The notes beneath the pieces were generated by a model. The model was not told where the DNA came from and did not search any database. It saw nothing but the letters and a program-made list of their open reading frames with translations. Positions 63,813 to 64,000 of a DNA stretch of 64,000 bases are shown one piece after another (position 1 is the stretch's first letter; every line of letters begins with the position of its first letter). Origin of the DNA: Alicyclobacillus suci (GTDB taxonomy: Bacteria > Bacillota > Bacilli > Alicyclobacillales > Alicyclobacillaceae); assembly GCF_017329615.1 (NCBI RefSeq), contig NZ_JAFMTW010000013.1, positions 29,877-93,876 on the forward strand, written 5' to 3'. A program made the position numbers and the translations under genes.

Positions 63813-64000
63813 ATACTTTGGAGGGTGTAAAATATTTTGTGTAAACTCCCAACCCCAGTAAAATGGGAGTACAAGTTTGGGAGGACGTACACATGAGTTT
63901 GTTATCGAGAGAGCAGTTACGTCAGTTTATCAAGGAGAATGATTTCAAGTCACCCGAGGATATCCAGGCTGCGCTTAAAGAGGTTTTTGCCAGCACCATG
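63813..64000 (+). mobile_element. Left end of an IS256-family insertion sequence (runs past the window)
   Basis: The non-coding left end (about 63813-63892) contains GTGTAAACTCCC, a common feature of IS256-type ends, and a small hairpin ACTCCCA-N12-TGGGAGT (63846-63871). The exact terminal base could not be fixed. The transposase begins at 63893. Confidence 0.6.
63893..64000 (+). CDS. IS256-family transposase, N-terminal part (partial)
   Basis: 36 residues up to the window edge: MSLLSREQLRQFIKENDF then KSPEDIQAALKEVF, matching the N-terminus of IS256-family transposases (LSREQLREFI-KEN-x-K-x-x-ED). A GGGAGG site lies eight bases upstream. It is a different subgroup from the relic at 62851, whose N-terminus differs. 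Whether it is complete cannot be told here. Confidence 0.8.
   Translation, partial: MSLLSREQLRQFIKENDFKSPEDIQAALKEVFASTM

Noticed and set aside
1..64000. CRISPR arrays, rRNA genes, and known riboswitches or T-boxes
   Set aside because: I looked for regularly spaced direct repeats, rRNA-like blocks and the usual conserved cores and found none that I could support.

Overview
The window looks like a chromosomal segment of a spore-forming, hopanoid-making Bacillota bacterium, most probably Alicyclobacillus or a close relative. This is inferred from gene content: a complete squalene/hopene operon whose cyclase carries its DVDD motif at residues 374-377, the numbering known from A. acidocaldarius; a CotD-like spore coat protein; a vanillate/4-hydroxybenzoate non-oxidative decarboxylase operon of the kind linked to guaiacol taint in Alicyclobacillus; and Gram-positive style ribosome-binding sites with many GTG and TTG starts. 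I ran no database searches, so family calls rest on motifs read from the translations.

Layout. 1-7.6 kb: end of a siroheme gene, a 5'-3' exonuclease, a membrane-anchored protein, a flavodoxin-like protein, an EmrAB-type drug exporter pair, a cysteine-desulfurase-like protein, GtrA and an L,D-transpeptidase. 7.8-8.1 kb: a collapsed IS3 relic. 8.2-18.4 kb: an acyltransferase/SGNH protein, threonine aldolase, oligoendopeptidase F, a FAD oxidoreductase, a glycosyltransferase, a sugar-efflux-type MFS protein and a 43-residue membrane protein. 18.5-29.5 kb: one minus-strand operon in the order dxs, fni, hpnH, hpnG, hpnA, shc, hpnC, hpnD, hpnE, running from isoprenoid supply to hopene and its adenosyl side chain. 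30-36 kb: a PilZ protein, then a benzoate-type transporter, a LysR regulator and the divergent decarboxylase operon bsdBCD plus a PPOX-fold protein.

36-58.6 kb: mixed metabolism. RecQ, a nitroreductase, an M20 amidohydrolase, the coat protein, an acyl-activating enzyme with a palindrome at its predicted transcription start, an EamA exporter, an old-yellow-enzyme homologue, aldehyde dehydrogenase, an S9 peptidase, an MFS exporter, a nagB / amino-acid-type permease / ROK regulator cluster with a 9-9-9 operator, a chemoreceptor without a sensory domain, an SPL-type radical SAM protein and a two-gene membrane module with an exact internal duplication.

58.7-64 kb is a decaying accessory region. 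An OpuC-type osmoprotectant ABC operon has lost several internal blocks, including the ATPase Walker A motif, while the blocks that remain are still cleanly coding. It is followed by an intact YcsI/NRAMP divergent pair, an IS256 relic eroded in the same way, a frameshifted esterase remnant, the tail of a winged-helix regulator, and the start of an apparently intact IS256-family element that runs off the window. The main points for a second look are this block-deletion decay, the apparent ACG start of dxs, the regulatory sites around the phenolic-acid cluster, the duplicated membrane protein pair and the acyl-activating enzyme with an altered P-loop.
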